Shown piece by piece: positions 7,326 through 14,743 of a DNA stretch of 14,746 bases. The stretch comes from DATGIQ01 sp035295665 (GTDB taxonomy: Bacteria; Planctomycetota; Planctomycetia; Gemmatales; Gemmataceae). A program made the position numbers and the translations under genes. The notes beneath the pieces were generated by a model. The model worked only from the letters and a program-made list of their open reading frames with translations. It had not been told where the DNA came from and did not search any database. Location of the stretch: positions 1 through 14,746 of the forward strand of contig DATGIQ010000289.1 of assembly GCA_035295665.1 (NCBI GenBank), read 5' to 3'. Position 1 is the first letter of the stretch. Every line of letters starts with the position of its first letter.

Positions 7326-8561
7326 ATGTCTCTGCCTCGTTTTGCCCGTTTGGCCCGGCTGTGTGCGTTTCTCTGGCTTGGCATGGCCCTGCTGATTTCG
7401 CCGTCGATTCTCCTTGGACAGGGATCGATCGGCCGTGATACCGATGCGTTGGATCAAGCCCGACGGCTCCAGCAAGTCGCGACCCAGAAGGTAGAATCCG
7501 AAATCCGCACGGTGCTGCGCGATGCGGAACGGCAGATGGCTTCGGATCCTGCCGGGGCCGAAGAACAACTCAAGGGTGCCTTGTCTCGCTTGGAAAATGA
7601 CACGGTCCTGTCTGAGAGTCGCCGCGAGACCCTCAAGCGTTTGCTCAAGGACCGCATCCGGGTCGCTGCCAGCACCGCGCAGGAAGCCGCCCGGCAAACG
7701 GCGGAGCAGGGTGCAAAACAGGCCAAAGTTGCCGCCTTCCGTATGGCTGCCGATCAGTCGTTGACCAGCCAGGAAGCAATGCTCCGCCTCCGCCAAGGAA
7801 TCCAAAAATGGCAGAAGGAAGCCGGCAACCCCGCGGCCGCAAGCGCAGCGGAACGAACCAATTCAATGGCCGATCGAGTAATGGAAAATCGTCAGCTTCA
7901 GACGGAGCGTGAACGGCGAACCACTGATGCGTTGCGCCAAATCGATCGGACCGCCCTGCTGCCCCGCAGCGACTTTGAATTACCCAAAGACTGGAAAGCA
8001 CGCACGCAGAACCGCAAAGGCTCCAACGACATTCCGCTTACGCCCAAGGAGCGAGCGGTCCTCCGGACGCTTGACGCACCGATTTCGGTATCCTTCAAGA
8101 ACTCCCGATTCGAAGACGTGATCGACTATTTGCAGACCGTCACGGGTCTGCCGATTGCGGTACACCGGACGGCCCTGGAAGCGGTAGGAGTCTCGTATGA
8201 CACACCGGTGACACTCCAGATCAAAGGCGTAGCCCTTCGCTCGGTGCTGCGCAAGATCCTCAACGAACTCGGCTTGGCTTATGTGGTCAAAGATGAAACC
8301 CTGCAAGTGGTTACCGCGGAGGAAGCGCGCGCGACGCTCGTGGTTCGCGTCCATTACATTGGCGACTTGCTCTTTGGCGGTGAGCTGGCCCGGCAGATCC
8401 AGGCGGCGCAACTCATCGAGTTAATCACTTCGACGATCGAACCGCAAAGCTGGCAAGGGCACGGCGGCTCGGGGAAGATCTTCTACGATGACTTGCGGCG
8501 GTCCCTGGTCATCCAGCAAAGCGCCGAAGTTCAGCCAGTGCTCTCCGGCGGCTTGCGGTGA
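7326..8561 (+). CDS. Secreted STN-domain (secretin/TonB short N-terminal-like) protein
   Basis: 411 residues from ATG 7326, preceded by GGAG with seven-base spacing. The frame stays open upstream to 7116, but that part is transposase relic. A signal peptide is evident (LCAFLWLGMALLISPSILL, cleaved near GQG). Residues ~40-230 are highly charged and helical, probably coiled coil, with repeated Gln/Ala/Arg-rich segments. Residues ~249-335 resemble an STN domain: APISVSFKNSRFEDVIDYLQ, then VTLQIKGVALRSVLRKILNE, then LAYVVKDETLQVVTAEEA. The tail (IFYDDLRRSLVIQQSAEVQ) looks like a second secretin-type subdomain. There is no secretin beta-barrel, so it is not itself a secretin. It may be an extracytoplasmic accessory or scaffold protein. 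Converges on the DUF4159 gene. Function otherwise unknown. Confidence 0.75.
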   Translation: MSLPRFARLARLCAFLWLGMALLISPSILLGQGSIGRDTDALDQARRLQQVATQKVESEIRTVLRDAERQMASDPAGAEEQLKGALSRLENDTVLSESRRETLKRLLKDRIRVAASTAQEAARQTAEQGAKQAKVAAFRMAADQSLTSQEAMLRLRQGIQKWQKEAGNPAAASAAERTNSMADRVMENRQLQTERERRTTDALRQIDRTALLPRSDFELPKDWKARTQNRKGSNDIPLTPKERAVLRTLDAPISVSFKNSRFEDVIDYLQTVTGLPIAVHRTALEAVGVSYDTPVTLQIKGVALRSVLRKILNELGLAYVVKDETLQVVTAEEARATLVVRVHYIGDLLFGGELARQIQAAQLIELITSTIEPQSWQGHGGSGKIFYDDLRRSLVIQQSAEVQPVLSGGLR

Positions 8562-8574
8562 TCGATTTTCCATC

Positions 8575-8591
8575 GCCCAGTGTCCCTGGGC
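8575..8591. terminator. Possible bidirectional terminator hairpin
   Basis: GCCCAG (8575-8580) pairs with CTGGGC (8586-8591) across a five-base loop, in the 37-base gap between two convergent genes. The stem is short and GC-rich with no clear T-run on either side, so termination is inferred mainly from position. Confidence 0.35.
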
Positions 8592-8598
8592 CACCGGC

Positions 8599-10911
8599 TC
8601 AACGCTTCAACGCATACAGCACCGCCGCGCTGCCGAGCCGTAAGGCGCTGTCATGGTCATGTCCCAGGCAATCGGTCGATTGGTGTTTCTCCAGGGCACA
8701 GCCAATGTCGTACTTGCTGTAGATGATCGCCCAGCGGTTGCCGACCTTGATCCCTTCCAGATAGGGCGCTAGCTCGCGAAAATCTCCTGGGACCGTTGTC
8801 CGGCAGCGAACCGTGGTGACGGCGGAGCCGTTGACCTCTTTGCTGTACAAGTCGTCGGTCAGCGGGATCGGTTCGAGTTTTCGGTCGGGAAAGAGCTGGC
8901 TAACCAAATCGCGGAAGGAAGTGTCGAATGCTTTTTGTCCGCAGCACGCATCGGCGAACAAGAGCCCGCCCATTTCCAGCTGCGTCCGCAAATTCTTTAC
9001 GGCTTCCGGTGAAAAGACGAAGTTGGCCCGGCCGTGCATGTACAGGAACTTGAAATCGACCAGGTCCGGATCGTTGGCATAAACGGCTTTGGTTTGCAAG
9101 GTTACATCGAGCTGGGCCGACTTGCGCAGATGATCCATCAAGGTGCGCATCGCGTTGGGAGCCGGATGCCAGTCGCCATCGTGGCGAAGCTGAGCCACCT
9201 TGAGGAACCCGCGCGGAATCTCTTTCCCTTCGGCATCTTCGTGAATCACCTCCACCTGCGTGCCGCGGGCTTTGGGCGGCTCCATGCCCGTGGCATAGGC
9301 GATGATGTTGCCACCCAGGCGGAAAGCAAGGAGGGCTCGTTCCCCTTGGACCTGGTTGGCTTCCCAGAGGCAGGAGAGATCCTGGGGACTATAAATGACC
9401 ACGGTTTTGCAGCCGAGGTCAATCCCTTCCAATGCAAACGAACCAGGCGGGACCGCGGCGTGGGCGCGCCAGATCGGATGCTCTGGCCCCAGCTTCTTCA
9501 AGGGGTTGTCCGGAAACAATTCCCGCATGAGCGCGCGGAAACCCTGGTCGAATTCGCGCTGGCCACAGCACGCTTCCGCCAGGATGAATCCGCCCTGTTC
9601 GACGTACTGCTGGAGCAGCTTCTTCTGCACGCCGGTGAGCCGGGGATCCTTGTGGCCGTTGAAATAAACAATGGGCGACTGAAGCAAGTCTCCAACCAAG
9701 CCCAATACCGCCTCATCGGTGGGCGCCTCGATCCGGCGGGTATCGAAGATCTGCCAAGCCAAGGGGAGCTTGCGGAAGACTTCCTTGCTGGCGTATTCCA
9801 CGAGGTTACGGGCATCGTTGCGGTCGTTGTTCCAATCTTCTCCCGGTCCATGTGCCAGCTTGCTGATCAGGATCGGCGTACGGCCTTTGGACAAGAAGAG
9901 CAGAGCAAAACTCGTCGAGATGATGGGCCAACCATCCCGGCCATCGGTTTCCTGCCAGGAGCCGTCTTCCCGCTGGGCACCGACCAGGAATTCGCAGCCC
10001 TCGCGATACCAGTCATATTTCCCGAAGAACCGCTGTCCCGACAAACGGCCGGCACGTTCGATGCCATACAGGTTGTAGTAGGTGTGGCGGCGAAGATTCA
10101 CTTGAAATTTCCCGGCGATCCAACCGAGGGCATCCGTCGCCGGCTTGTTCTCCGCGTACACCCCGCAATTGGTCGCCGTCCCGTCCGGCCGCAGTACCTC
10201 GCGGCCTGCATTCAGTTCCATGCCGGAGATCAACAGACCACAGAGCCCCGCCGTGGTCATGGTCAACGTCCGTTCCTGCATGGCCGAATTGTAGATCCAC
10301 CCATGATCGGGCCGCTGGGTTTCGACATAGTAATCTTGAATAGCCTGCCACACTTCGCGCTCGATCTTCGCTCCCGCCTGCCGGCCCGCGTGCAGGCCCA
10401 GCAGGGCATATTGCGTGTTCGAATTATCCGTCATGTGATTGTTGGGGATGGTGTTGCCGTAGCCCCAGCCTTTGCATCGGCCATTTTCCCGGACCATCCC
10501 CGCGATCAGCCAATCCACATTCGCCTGGATGCGCTGGCGGTCCTCGTTGCGGCCCGTCTCTGCGAACACCATCGTCTGCAAGCTCACCACGTACGTTTGT
10601 CGCCGTTCCACCGTGCGGAGATATTTCAGGCCGCGTTCGATGATCGGATCGTCCGGGCGGACTCCGGCATTGAGCATGGCCAACATGGCCAAGCTGCTCC
10701 ATCCTCCCGGCATGCCGACGCTGGATTTATCGACGGCCTCCCAGTTGCCGGTCCCCTTCTCCTGATCGCGCAAATACCGGACGCCGGCGTCGATGGCTTT
10801 GCGCACCCGTTCCACCAGCGGCTCTTTCGATTTCTCGGCCGCCCGTAGGGGTACGAGTGTCAGCAGGGCAAGAGCAGCGACAACGCTGACCCGCACCAAT
10901 TTGCAGCACAT
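8599..10911 (-). CDS. Secreted alpha/alpha-toroid protein with two DUF4159-like modules
   Basis: 770 residues. The start at 10911 is chosen because GGAGGGG lies upstream at proper spacing and the product then opens with a signal peptide (MCCKLVRVSVVAALALLTLV, cleaved near LRAA). Residues ~30-400 show repeats of the squalene-cyclase/prenyltransferase toroid type (GVRYLRDQEKGTGNWE, VDWLIAGMVRENGRCKGWGY, CEFLVGAQREDGSWQE), but no DxDD cyclase motif is seen, so cyclase activity is unlikely. The C-terminal half contains two related modules: YFNGH...AEACCGQREFDQGFRALMREL (ACCGQ near residue 448) and YMHGR...ADACCGQKAFDTSFRDLVSQL (ACCGQ near 654). This is an internal duplication of a DUF4159-like fold. 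Such proteins are common in planctomycetes and uncharacterised. Divergent from thiC. Confidence 0.82.
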   Translation of the reverse strand: MCCKLVRVSVVAALALLTLVPLRAAEKSKEPLVERVRKAIDAGVRYLRDQEKGTGNWEAVDKSSVGMPGGWSSLAMLAMLNAGVRPDDPIIERGLKYLRTVERRQTYVVSLQTMVFAETGRNEDRQRIQANVDWLIAGMVRENGRCKGWGYGNTIPNNHMTDNSNTQYALLGLHAGRQAGAKIEREVWQAIQDYYVETQRPDHGWIYNSAMQERTLTMTTAGLCGLLISGMELNAGREVLRPDGTATNCGVYAENKPATDALGWIAGKFQVNLRRHTYYNLYGIERAGRLSGQRFFGKYDWYREGCEFLVGAQREDGSWQETDGRDGWPIISTSFALLFLSKGRTPILISKLAHGPGEDWNNDRNDARNLVEYASKEVFRKLPLAWQIFDTRRIEAPTDEAVLGLVGDLLQSPIVYFNGHKDPRLTGVQKKLLQQYVEQGGFILAEACCGQREFDQGFRALMRELFPDNPLKKLGPEHPIWRAHAAVPPGSFALEGIDLGCKTVVIYSPQDLSCLWEANQVQGERALLAFRLGGNIIAYATGMEPPKARGTQVEVIHEDAEGKEIPRGFLKVAQLRHDGDWHPAPNAMRTLMDHLRKSAQLDVTLQTKAVYANDPDLVDFKFLYMHGRANFVFSPEAVKNLRTQLEMGGLLFADACCGQKAFDTSFRDLVSQLFPDRKLEPIPLTDDLYSKEVNGSAVTTVRCRTTVPGDFRELAPYLEGIKVGNRWAIIYSKYDIGCALEKHQSTDCLGHDHDSALRLGSAAVLYALKR

Positions 10912-11055
10912 GGGCTGACCCCTCCGGCGGAGAAATGCAAATGGAAAAAAGGCGAAGGACGCATCCAATTCATTGTCTCTGGCAAGCTTGATCGGCACAA
11001 CGGACAATTCGCGATCGAAGGTTTTCCATTCATCCTTTGGAATTTCTGATCGTGC

Positions 11056-11083
11056 TTGACCCCTTGGTGCTCCGGAATACAAT
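11056..11083 (+). promoter_or_regulatory. Sigma70-type promoter of the thiC leader
   Basis: A TTGACC -35 element (11056-11061) and TACAAT -10 element (11078-11083) are separated by 16 bases. The predicted transcription start, near 11090, coincides with the first paired base of the TPP riboswitch (11089). The fit between promoter and leader start strengthens both calls. Confidence 0.7.
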
Positions 11084-11088
11084 CGAGC

Positions 11089-11178
11089 GCAGATCGCTAG
11101 GGGTGTCCGCTAATCGGCGGGCTGAGAGCAGACCCTGGGACCTGATCCGGTTCATACCGGCGTGGGAAAGCGAACTGC
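11089..11178 (+). promoter_or_regulatory. TPP riboswitch (THI element)
   Basis: Thiamine pyrophosphate-sensing aptamer upstream of thiC. Hallmark segments appear in order: GGGGTG (11100-11105), the CTGAGAG bulge motif (11122-11128), ACCCTGGGACCTGATCCGG, TTCATACCGG and CGTGGGAAAGC. P1 is formed by GCAG-A-TCGCT (11089-11098) with AGCGA-A-CTGC (11169-11178). The two positions that differ from the usual consensus (GGACCTGA for GAACCTGA, and GTGGGAAA for GTAGGGAA) are tolerated variants as far as I know. TPP binding is expected to lower ThiC production. Confidence 0.95.
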
Positions 11179-11233
11179 TTCGGGAATGCCTGTCTTTCTC
11201 ACACCCCGTGGTTGAGCCGGCCGGTCACTGCTC

Positions 11234-11252
11234 TCCTCCTCAGCGCGGAGGA
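11234..11252 (+). promoter_or_regulatory. Shine-Dalgarno-sequestering hairpin (riboswitch expression platform)
   Basis: TCCTCC (11234-11239) is perfectly complementary to GGAGGA (11247-11252), the thiC ribosome-binding site, with a 7-base loop TCAGCGC; thiC starts at 11262. Closing this hairpin would block ribosome access. There is no T-run after it, so control is more likely translational than by termination. The pairing is seen directly; its link to TPP binding is inferred. Confidence 0.65.
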
Positions 11253-11261
11253 CCATTGTCC

Positions 11262-12569
11262 ATGACGCAACTGGAAGCCGCCCGAAGCAACACCATTACT
11301 CCCGAAATGCACTTCGTCGCCGCTCGCGAGGATCTCGATGTCGAGCTGATCCGTACCGAGGTGGCTCGTGGCCGGATGGTCATCCCGGCCAACAAGGCCC
11401 ACCTGCAAAAACGCCTGGAGCCGATGGCCATCGGTATCGCTTCCAAGTGCAAGATCAACGCCAACATCGGCAACTCGGCGGTTACGAGCAAGATCGACGA
11501 GGAGTTGGAGAAACTGCACACGGCCGTACACCTGGGGGCTGACACGGTCATGGATCTGTCCACCGGTGGCAACATCGACGCCATCCGCCAGGCCATTGTC
11601 GATGCCTCGCCGGTCCCGATTGGCACCGTGCCCATTTATCAGCTCATCCAAGATGTGAAGGACGTGGCCGAGATCACGCCGCGCATGATGTTGGACATGG
11701 TCGAACACCAGGCGAAGCAAGGTGTCGATTACATGACCATCCATGCGGGTGTGTTACGGGAATACCTCCCTCTCACGGTGAACCGGGTGACCGGGATTGT
11801 GAGCCGCGGCGGCGCGCTCATGGGCGCATGGATGCTGGCCAAGCGGGAGCAAAACGCCTGGTACACGCACTTCGATGAGCTGTGCGAAATCATGAAAATG
11901 TACGATGTGACCTTCAGCCTGGGGGATGGGCTGCGCCCGGGCTGCCTTGCGGACGCCAACGACGACGCCCAGTTCGCGGAATTGAAAACGCTGGGCGAAC
12001 TGACGCTGAAAGCATGGGAGCATCAATGTCAGGTCATGATCGAAGGACCGGGCCACATCCCCATGCACCTCGTGAAAATGAATGTCGAGAAAGAACGGGA
12101 GCTTTGTCACGATGCTCCGTTCTACGTTCTCGGCCCACTGGTCACCGATATCGCTCCGGGTTATGACCATATCACATCCGCCATTGGAGCGGCCCTTGCC
12201 GCCGAAGCCGGCGCCGCCATGCTGTGTTACGTGACGCCCAAGGAGCACCTGGGCTTGCCGAACAAGGACGACGTCCGCCAGGGCGTGATCGCCTACAAGA
12301 TCGCCGCCCACGCCGGGGACATCGCCCGGGGCCGCAAAAATGTTCGCCGCCGCGATGATGAGCTTTCGAAAGCTCGCTTCGAATTCGACTGGAACCGACA
12401 GTTTGAGCTCGCACTCGATCCGGAGACGGCTCGGGCCATGCATGACGATACGTTGCCGCAGGAGGTATTCAAGTCCGCGAAATTCTGCTCCATGTGCGGG
12501 CCCAAGTTCTGCTCCATGCGAATCACGCAAGATATCCGCAAACTGGCGGACGAATTGCGTCCGGTGTAG
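11262..12569 (+). CDS. thiC: Phosphomethylpyrimidine synthase ThiC
   Basis: Radical-SAM enzyme converting 5-aminoimidazole ribotide to 4-amino-5-hydroxymethyl-2-methylpyrimidine phosphate, the pyrimidine half of thiamine. The 435 residues match the short ThiC form, lacking the N-terminal extension of the ~630-residue enterobacterial enzyme. Recognisable motifs are IGIASKCKINANIGNSA, DTVMDLSTGGNID, PVPIGTVPIYQ, VDYMTIHAGV, MIEGPGHIPMH and APGYDHITSAIGAA. The C-terminal cluster ligands are C409-x2-C412-x4-C417 (CSMCGPKFC), which hold the [4Fe-4S] cluster. The start at 11262 follows GGAGGA; the frame is open upstream to 11037 only because it reads through the riboswitch. Expression is expected to be TPP-repressed. 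No other thi gene is in the window. Confidence 0.98.
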   Translation: MTQLEAARSNTITPEMHFVAAREDLDVELIRTEVARGRMVIPANKAHLQKRLEPMAIGIASKCKINANIGNSAVTSKIDEELEKLHTAVHLGADTVMDLSTGGNIDAIRQAIVDASPVPIGTVPIYQLIQDVKDVAEITPRMMLDMVEHQAKQGVDYMTIHAGVLREYLPLTVNRVTGIVSRGGALMGAWMLAKREQNAWYTHFDELCEIMKMYDVTFSLGDGLRPGCLADANDDAQFAELKTLGELTLKAWEHQCQVMIEGPGHIPMHLVKMNVEKERELCHDAPFYVLGPLVTDIAPGYDHITSAIGAALAAEAGAAMLCYVTPKEHLGLPNKDDVRQGVIAYKIAAHAGDIARGRKNVRRRDDELSKARFEFDWNRQFELALDPETARAMHDDTLPQEVFKSAKFCSMCGPKFCSMRITQDIRKLADELRPV

Positions 12570-12576
12570 GTGTGCC

Positions 12577-13719
12577 ATGGACATTGCTGCGGCCGGTTAT
12601 CTGATCCTGTTCTTTTCGATTCTCGTGGCGCTGGTACTCGTCGGGCTCTTGGTGCTGTCCTATCTGGCCTATTCCTTCCTGGTCGTGCTCAGCAACACCG
12701 CGGTGGGCAATGACGAGGTCCTCTGGCCGGGAGAGCCGATGCAGGATTGGTTTTTCAACGCCTGGTATTTGGCCTGGGTGGTGGCAGTGTGGGCCGTGCC
12801 GACCAGCCTCCTCATCGGATTCCTGGGACCACCCAGGCCACTGATAGCCGTGTACGTCGGAGCTTGTCTTTGGCTCCTCTTCCCCATCGGCCTGCTTTCC
12901 TCACTCAGTGCGGAGAGCCGATTGGCCGTCCTCCGGCCCACGATCCTTCGGCAGCTGTTCCAGTACCCAGGGGTGACGCTTGGTTTCTACATGAGCTCGG
13001 GACTGGTCCTTGCGCTCTGTGGCGGTCTTACCTACGCCGCGGTATTTGGAATCGGCCTCCAAGGGCTGGATCAACCGTTGATCTGGATGCCCCTGGCGGC
13101 CGGCTTTTGCGCTGCCGGCAGCCTCATCTACGCTCGCTTGCTGGGTCGGCTTGCGTGGATCACCAGCCAGGCGCGTGGTGAGGAAGAGCCGGTTCCCATG
13201 AAGGAGTCGGCACGGGCGGATGAGCCTTCTCCGCCCCGCAAGCAGATCAAGCGGCGTCCGAAAAAGACAAGCCGTGCGGTAGATCCGTGGGCGATACCGG
13301 AAAAGGAGACGCCACGGAAACCCGCCAAGCCTGCCCCTTCGAGGGCTGCCCTTCCCGAAGACCCCTATGGTCCTGCCGAAGGGAGTTATGAGTTGGTGGC
13401 AGAAAACGTCCCGGCCGTGCCGGAGGATCTCCCAGCAAGGAATCCCAAGCACGAGGAAGTGGCACCCTATTCGGTTTCGCCCCCCGCGGGAAAAGCGCGG
13501 GGCCGATTGCCAGGGGCGGAGCCTCCAGAGGTCTCCCGATACGAAATGGAGCTTGCCGTGGGCCGAGAACTGCCGCCTCTTCCCGCGTTGCCATTCGTGA
13601 CCGGCGTGTATAGTTTCCCGTTTTATTCTCGCGCCGTGAGACCTTGCTTCATCCTCACGCTTGGCCTTTTTGCCATGATCGGACTTCTCCGTCTCCTGAT
13701 GTACGTGGTGCCCGTCTGA
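12577..13719 (+). CDS. Uncharacterised multi-spanning membrane protein
   Basis: 380 residues starting 7 bases after the thiC stop. An AGGTG ribosome-binding site overlaps the thiC TAG, pointing to co-transcription and possibly coupled translation. Predicted membrane segments by hydrophobicity are ~7-38 (long or two helices), ~52-75, ~81-103, ~122-150 and ~158-183, plus a last one at ~358-378. Between the fifth and last segments is a ~170-residue hydrophilic linker rich in Pro, Lys, Arg and Glu (KQIKRRPKKTSRAVDPW, EDPYGPAEGSYEL), probably cytoplasmic and disordered. No transporter or enzyme motif is recognised. Location after a riboswitch-controlled thiC makes a thiamine-related role worth considering, but nothing in the sequence shows one, and the linker is atypical for transporters. 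Confidence 0.75.
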   Translation: MDIAAAGYLILFFSILVALVLVGLLVLSYLAYSFLVVLSNTAVGNDEVLWPGEPMQDWFFNAWYLAWVVAVWAVPTSLLIGFLGPPRPLIAVYVGACLWLLFPIGLLSSLSAESRLAVLRPTILRQLFQYPGVTLGFYMSSGLVLALCGGLTYAAVFGIGLQGLDQPLIWMPLAAGFCAAGSLIYARLLGRLAWITSQARGEEEPVPMKESARADEPSPPRKQIKRRPKKTSRAVDPWAIPEKETPRKPAKPAPSRAALPEDPYGPAEGSYELVAENVPAVPEDLPARNPKHEEVAPYSVSPPAGKARGRLPGAEPPEVSRYEMELAVGRELPPLPALPFVTGVYSFPFYSRAVRPCFILTLGLFAMIGLLRLLMYVVPV

Positions 13720-13819
13720 GCGACGCTGACTCTGTTGAAACCCTACGGATTCGTTGTTTTTGCCCGGACCACTCATCGGAACATCTTGCCGATCTTCCGG
13801 GGCGTGAATGACCAGCGGG

Positions 13820-13848
13820 GTGGCCCGAAGGTGTAGCCATAGGGCCAC
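13820..13848. terminator. Possible terminator hairpin between convergent genes
   Basis: GTGGCCC (13820-13826) pairs with GGGCCAC (13842-13848) across a 15-base loop in the 139-base gap between the membrane-protein stop and the regulator stop. No T-run flanks it, so confidence is low. The rest of this gap shows no gene. Confidence 0.3.
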
Positions 13849-13858
13849 AGAATCGCCG

Positions 13859-14743
13859 TTAGCCAAACAAGCGCGCGAACTCGTCCTGGACCCTGCGGTA
13901 GCACTCGCAGGAAGCCGCTTCCAGGCCCCGGCGGTCGAGGATGGTGATCTTGCCCCGGCCGTGATTGCGGATCAAGCCCCGCGCTTGCAGGGGCTGGAGC
14001 ACGTCGGTGAGGCTGGAACGCCGCACGCCCAGCATCATGCTCAGGAATTCATGGGTAAGGGGCACGGTGCCGGTTCCCACGCGATCCTGCGCCATGAGCA
14101 GCCAACGGCAGCAGCGTTTTTCGATCGTGTGCAGGCCGTTACAGGCGACCGCATACGACACCTGTGTCTGGTATGCGGTATGATAGAGGATCAGGAGTTG
14201 CCGCAAGGGCCCGTCCCGGCGTGCTTCTTTCGTGAACGCAGCCGTCGGCATCCGTTGGGCCTCCCCTTCCACCTGGACCATCACGTCATTGGGAGAGGTC
14301 TCTCCGCCGATGAAGGCCGTCAGGCCCGCCATGCCCTCGTTGCCGATGGTCGCGACCTCGATCGCCTTGCCGTCCTCCATGATCGTCATGGCCGAGATGA
14401 CGCCCCGGTTGGGGAAGTACACGTAGTCCATGACCGCATTGGCTTTGTAGAGAACCTGCTTCGTTCGCAGGGGAACCTCCTGCATCCGGGCAGTAAGACG
14501 CCGGTATACGCTTTTGGGCAAGCGCGCCAGTAGACGGTTGCTGGGCTTCGCAGCGGGGGGGGGGGTTGCGAAATTGGCATGGCTGGCCTCGGTTATCCCA
14601 GAAAGGATCACCGATGCCACCAGCGAGACCCGAGCAAGGTCGTGCAGTGTCGGAGGGGTGATAATTTCTTTCGAGCCGTGGCAGGGATTGTATCTCGACG
14701 TGAGGCTATCCCTGTCCACGTTGGTTATTTTACGCAGACGCAT
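13859..14743 (-). CDS. CRP/FNR-family transcriptional regulator (N-terminus uncertain)
   Basis: The conserved part begins at NRLLARLPKSVYRRLTARMQ. A cyclic-nucleotide-binding-like beta-roll follows (YVYFPNRGVISAMTIMEDGK, VATIGNEGMAGL), then the dimer helix (VACNGLHTIEKRCCRWLLMA) and a C-terminal Crp-type winged helix-turn-helix (LTHEFLSMMLGVRRSSLTDV, then ARGLIRNHGRGKITILDRRG). The usual cAMP-binding signature residues are not evident and no FNR cysteine cluster is seen, so the ligand is unknown. The open frame extends to ATG 14743 and beyond the window edge, but its first ~55 residues do not resemble the family. The best-looking start, ATG 14580 with GAGG six bases upstream, is out of frame because of an 11-base C tract; one extra C would give a family-typical start. 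CDS identity is strong; the 5' end is not settled. Confidence 0.85.
   Translation of the reverse strand: MRLRKITNVDRDSLTSRYNPCHGSKEIITPPTLHDLARVSLVASVILSGITEASHANFATPPPAAKPSNRLLARLPKSVYRRLTARMQEVPLRTKQVLYKANAVMDYVYFPNRGVISAMTIMEDGKAIEVATIGNEGMAGLTAFIGGETSPNDVMVQVEGEAQRMPTAAFTKEARRDGPLRQLLILYHTAYQTQVSYAVACNGLHTIEKRCCRWLLMAQDRVGTGTVPLTHEFLSMMLGVRRSSLTDVLQPLQARGLIRNHGRGKITILDRRGLEAASCECYRRVQDEFARLFG
14555..14565. repeat. Homopolymer tract G11 (C11 in the regulator mRNA)
   Basis: Eleven consecutive G on the plus strand, read as C11 in the sense of the CRP/FNR-like gene, five codons after the likely ATG at 14580. It is the longest homopolymer I noticed in the window. Mononucleotide runs of this length are prone to replication slippage and to sequencing error. 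Confidence 0.9.

Noticed and set aside
8575..8591. Hairpin between convergent genes as a strong intrinsic terminator
   Set aside because: Only a six-base stem and no U-run on either side; kept as a low-confidence feature rather than a finding.
9034..10848. Long plus-strand open frame antisense to the toroid/DUF4159 gene (604 codons)
   Set aside because: The minus-strand frame has a signal peptide, recognisable repeats and a good ribosome-binding site. The antisense product has no recognisable domain, as expected of a shadow frame in GC-rich DNA.
10912..11082. Upstream start for the toroid/DUF4159 protein at 11082
   Set aside because: It would place 57 non-family residues ahead of a good signal peptide and would overlap the opposing thiC promoter region. 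GGAGGGG supports 10911.
11754..12584. Minus-strand open frame antisense to thiC
   Set aside because: thiC on the plus strand is unmistakable; the antisense frame lacks a start signal and any known motif.
12901..13866. Minus-strand open frame antisense to the membrane protein
   Set aside because: The plus-strand product has clear membrane helices and a coupled start. The antisense product is Arg/His-rich with no domain.
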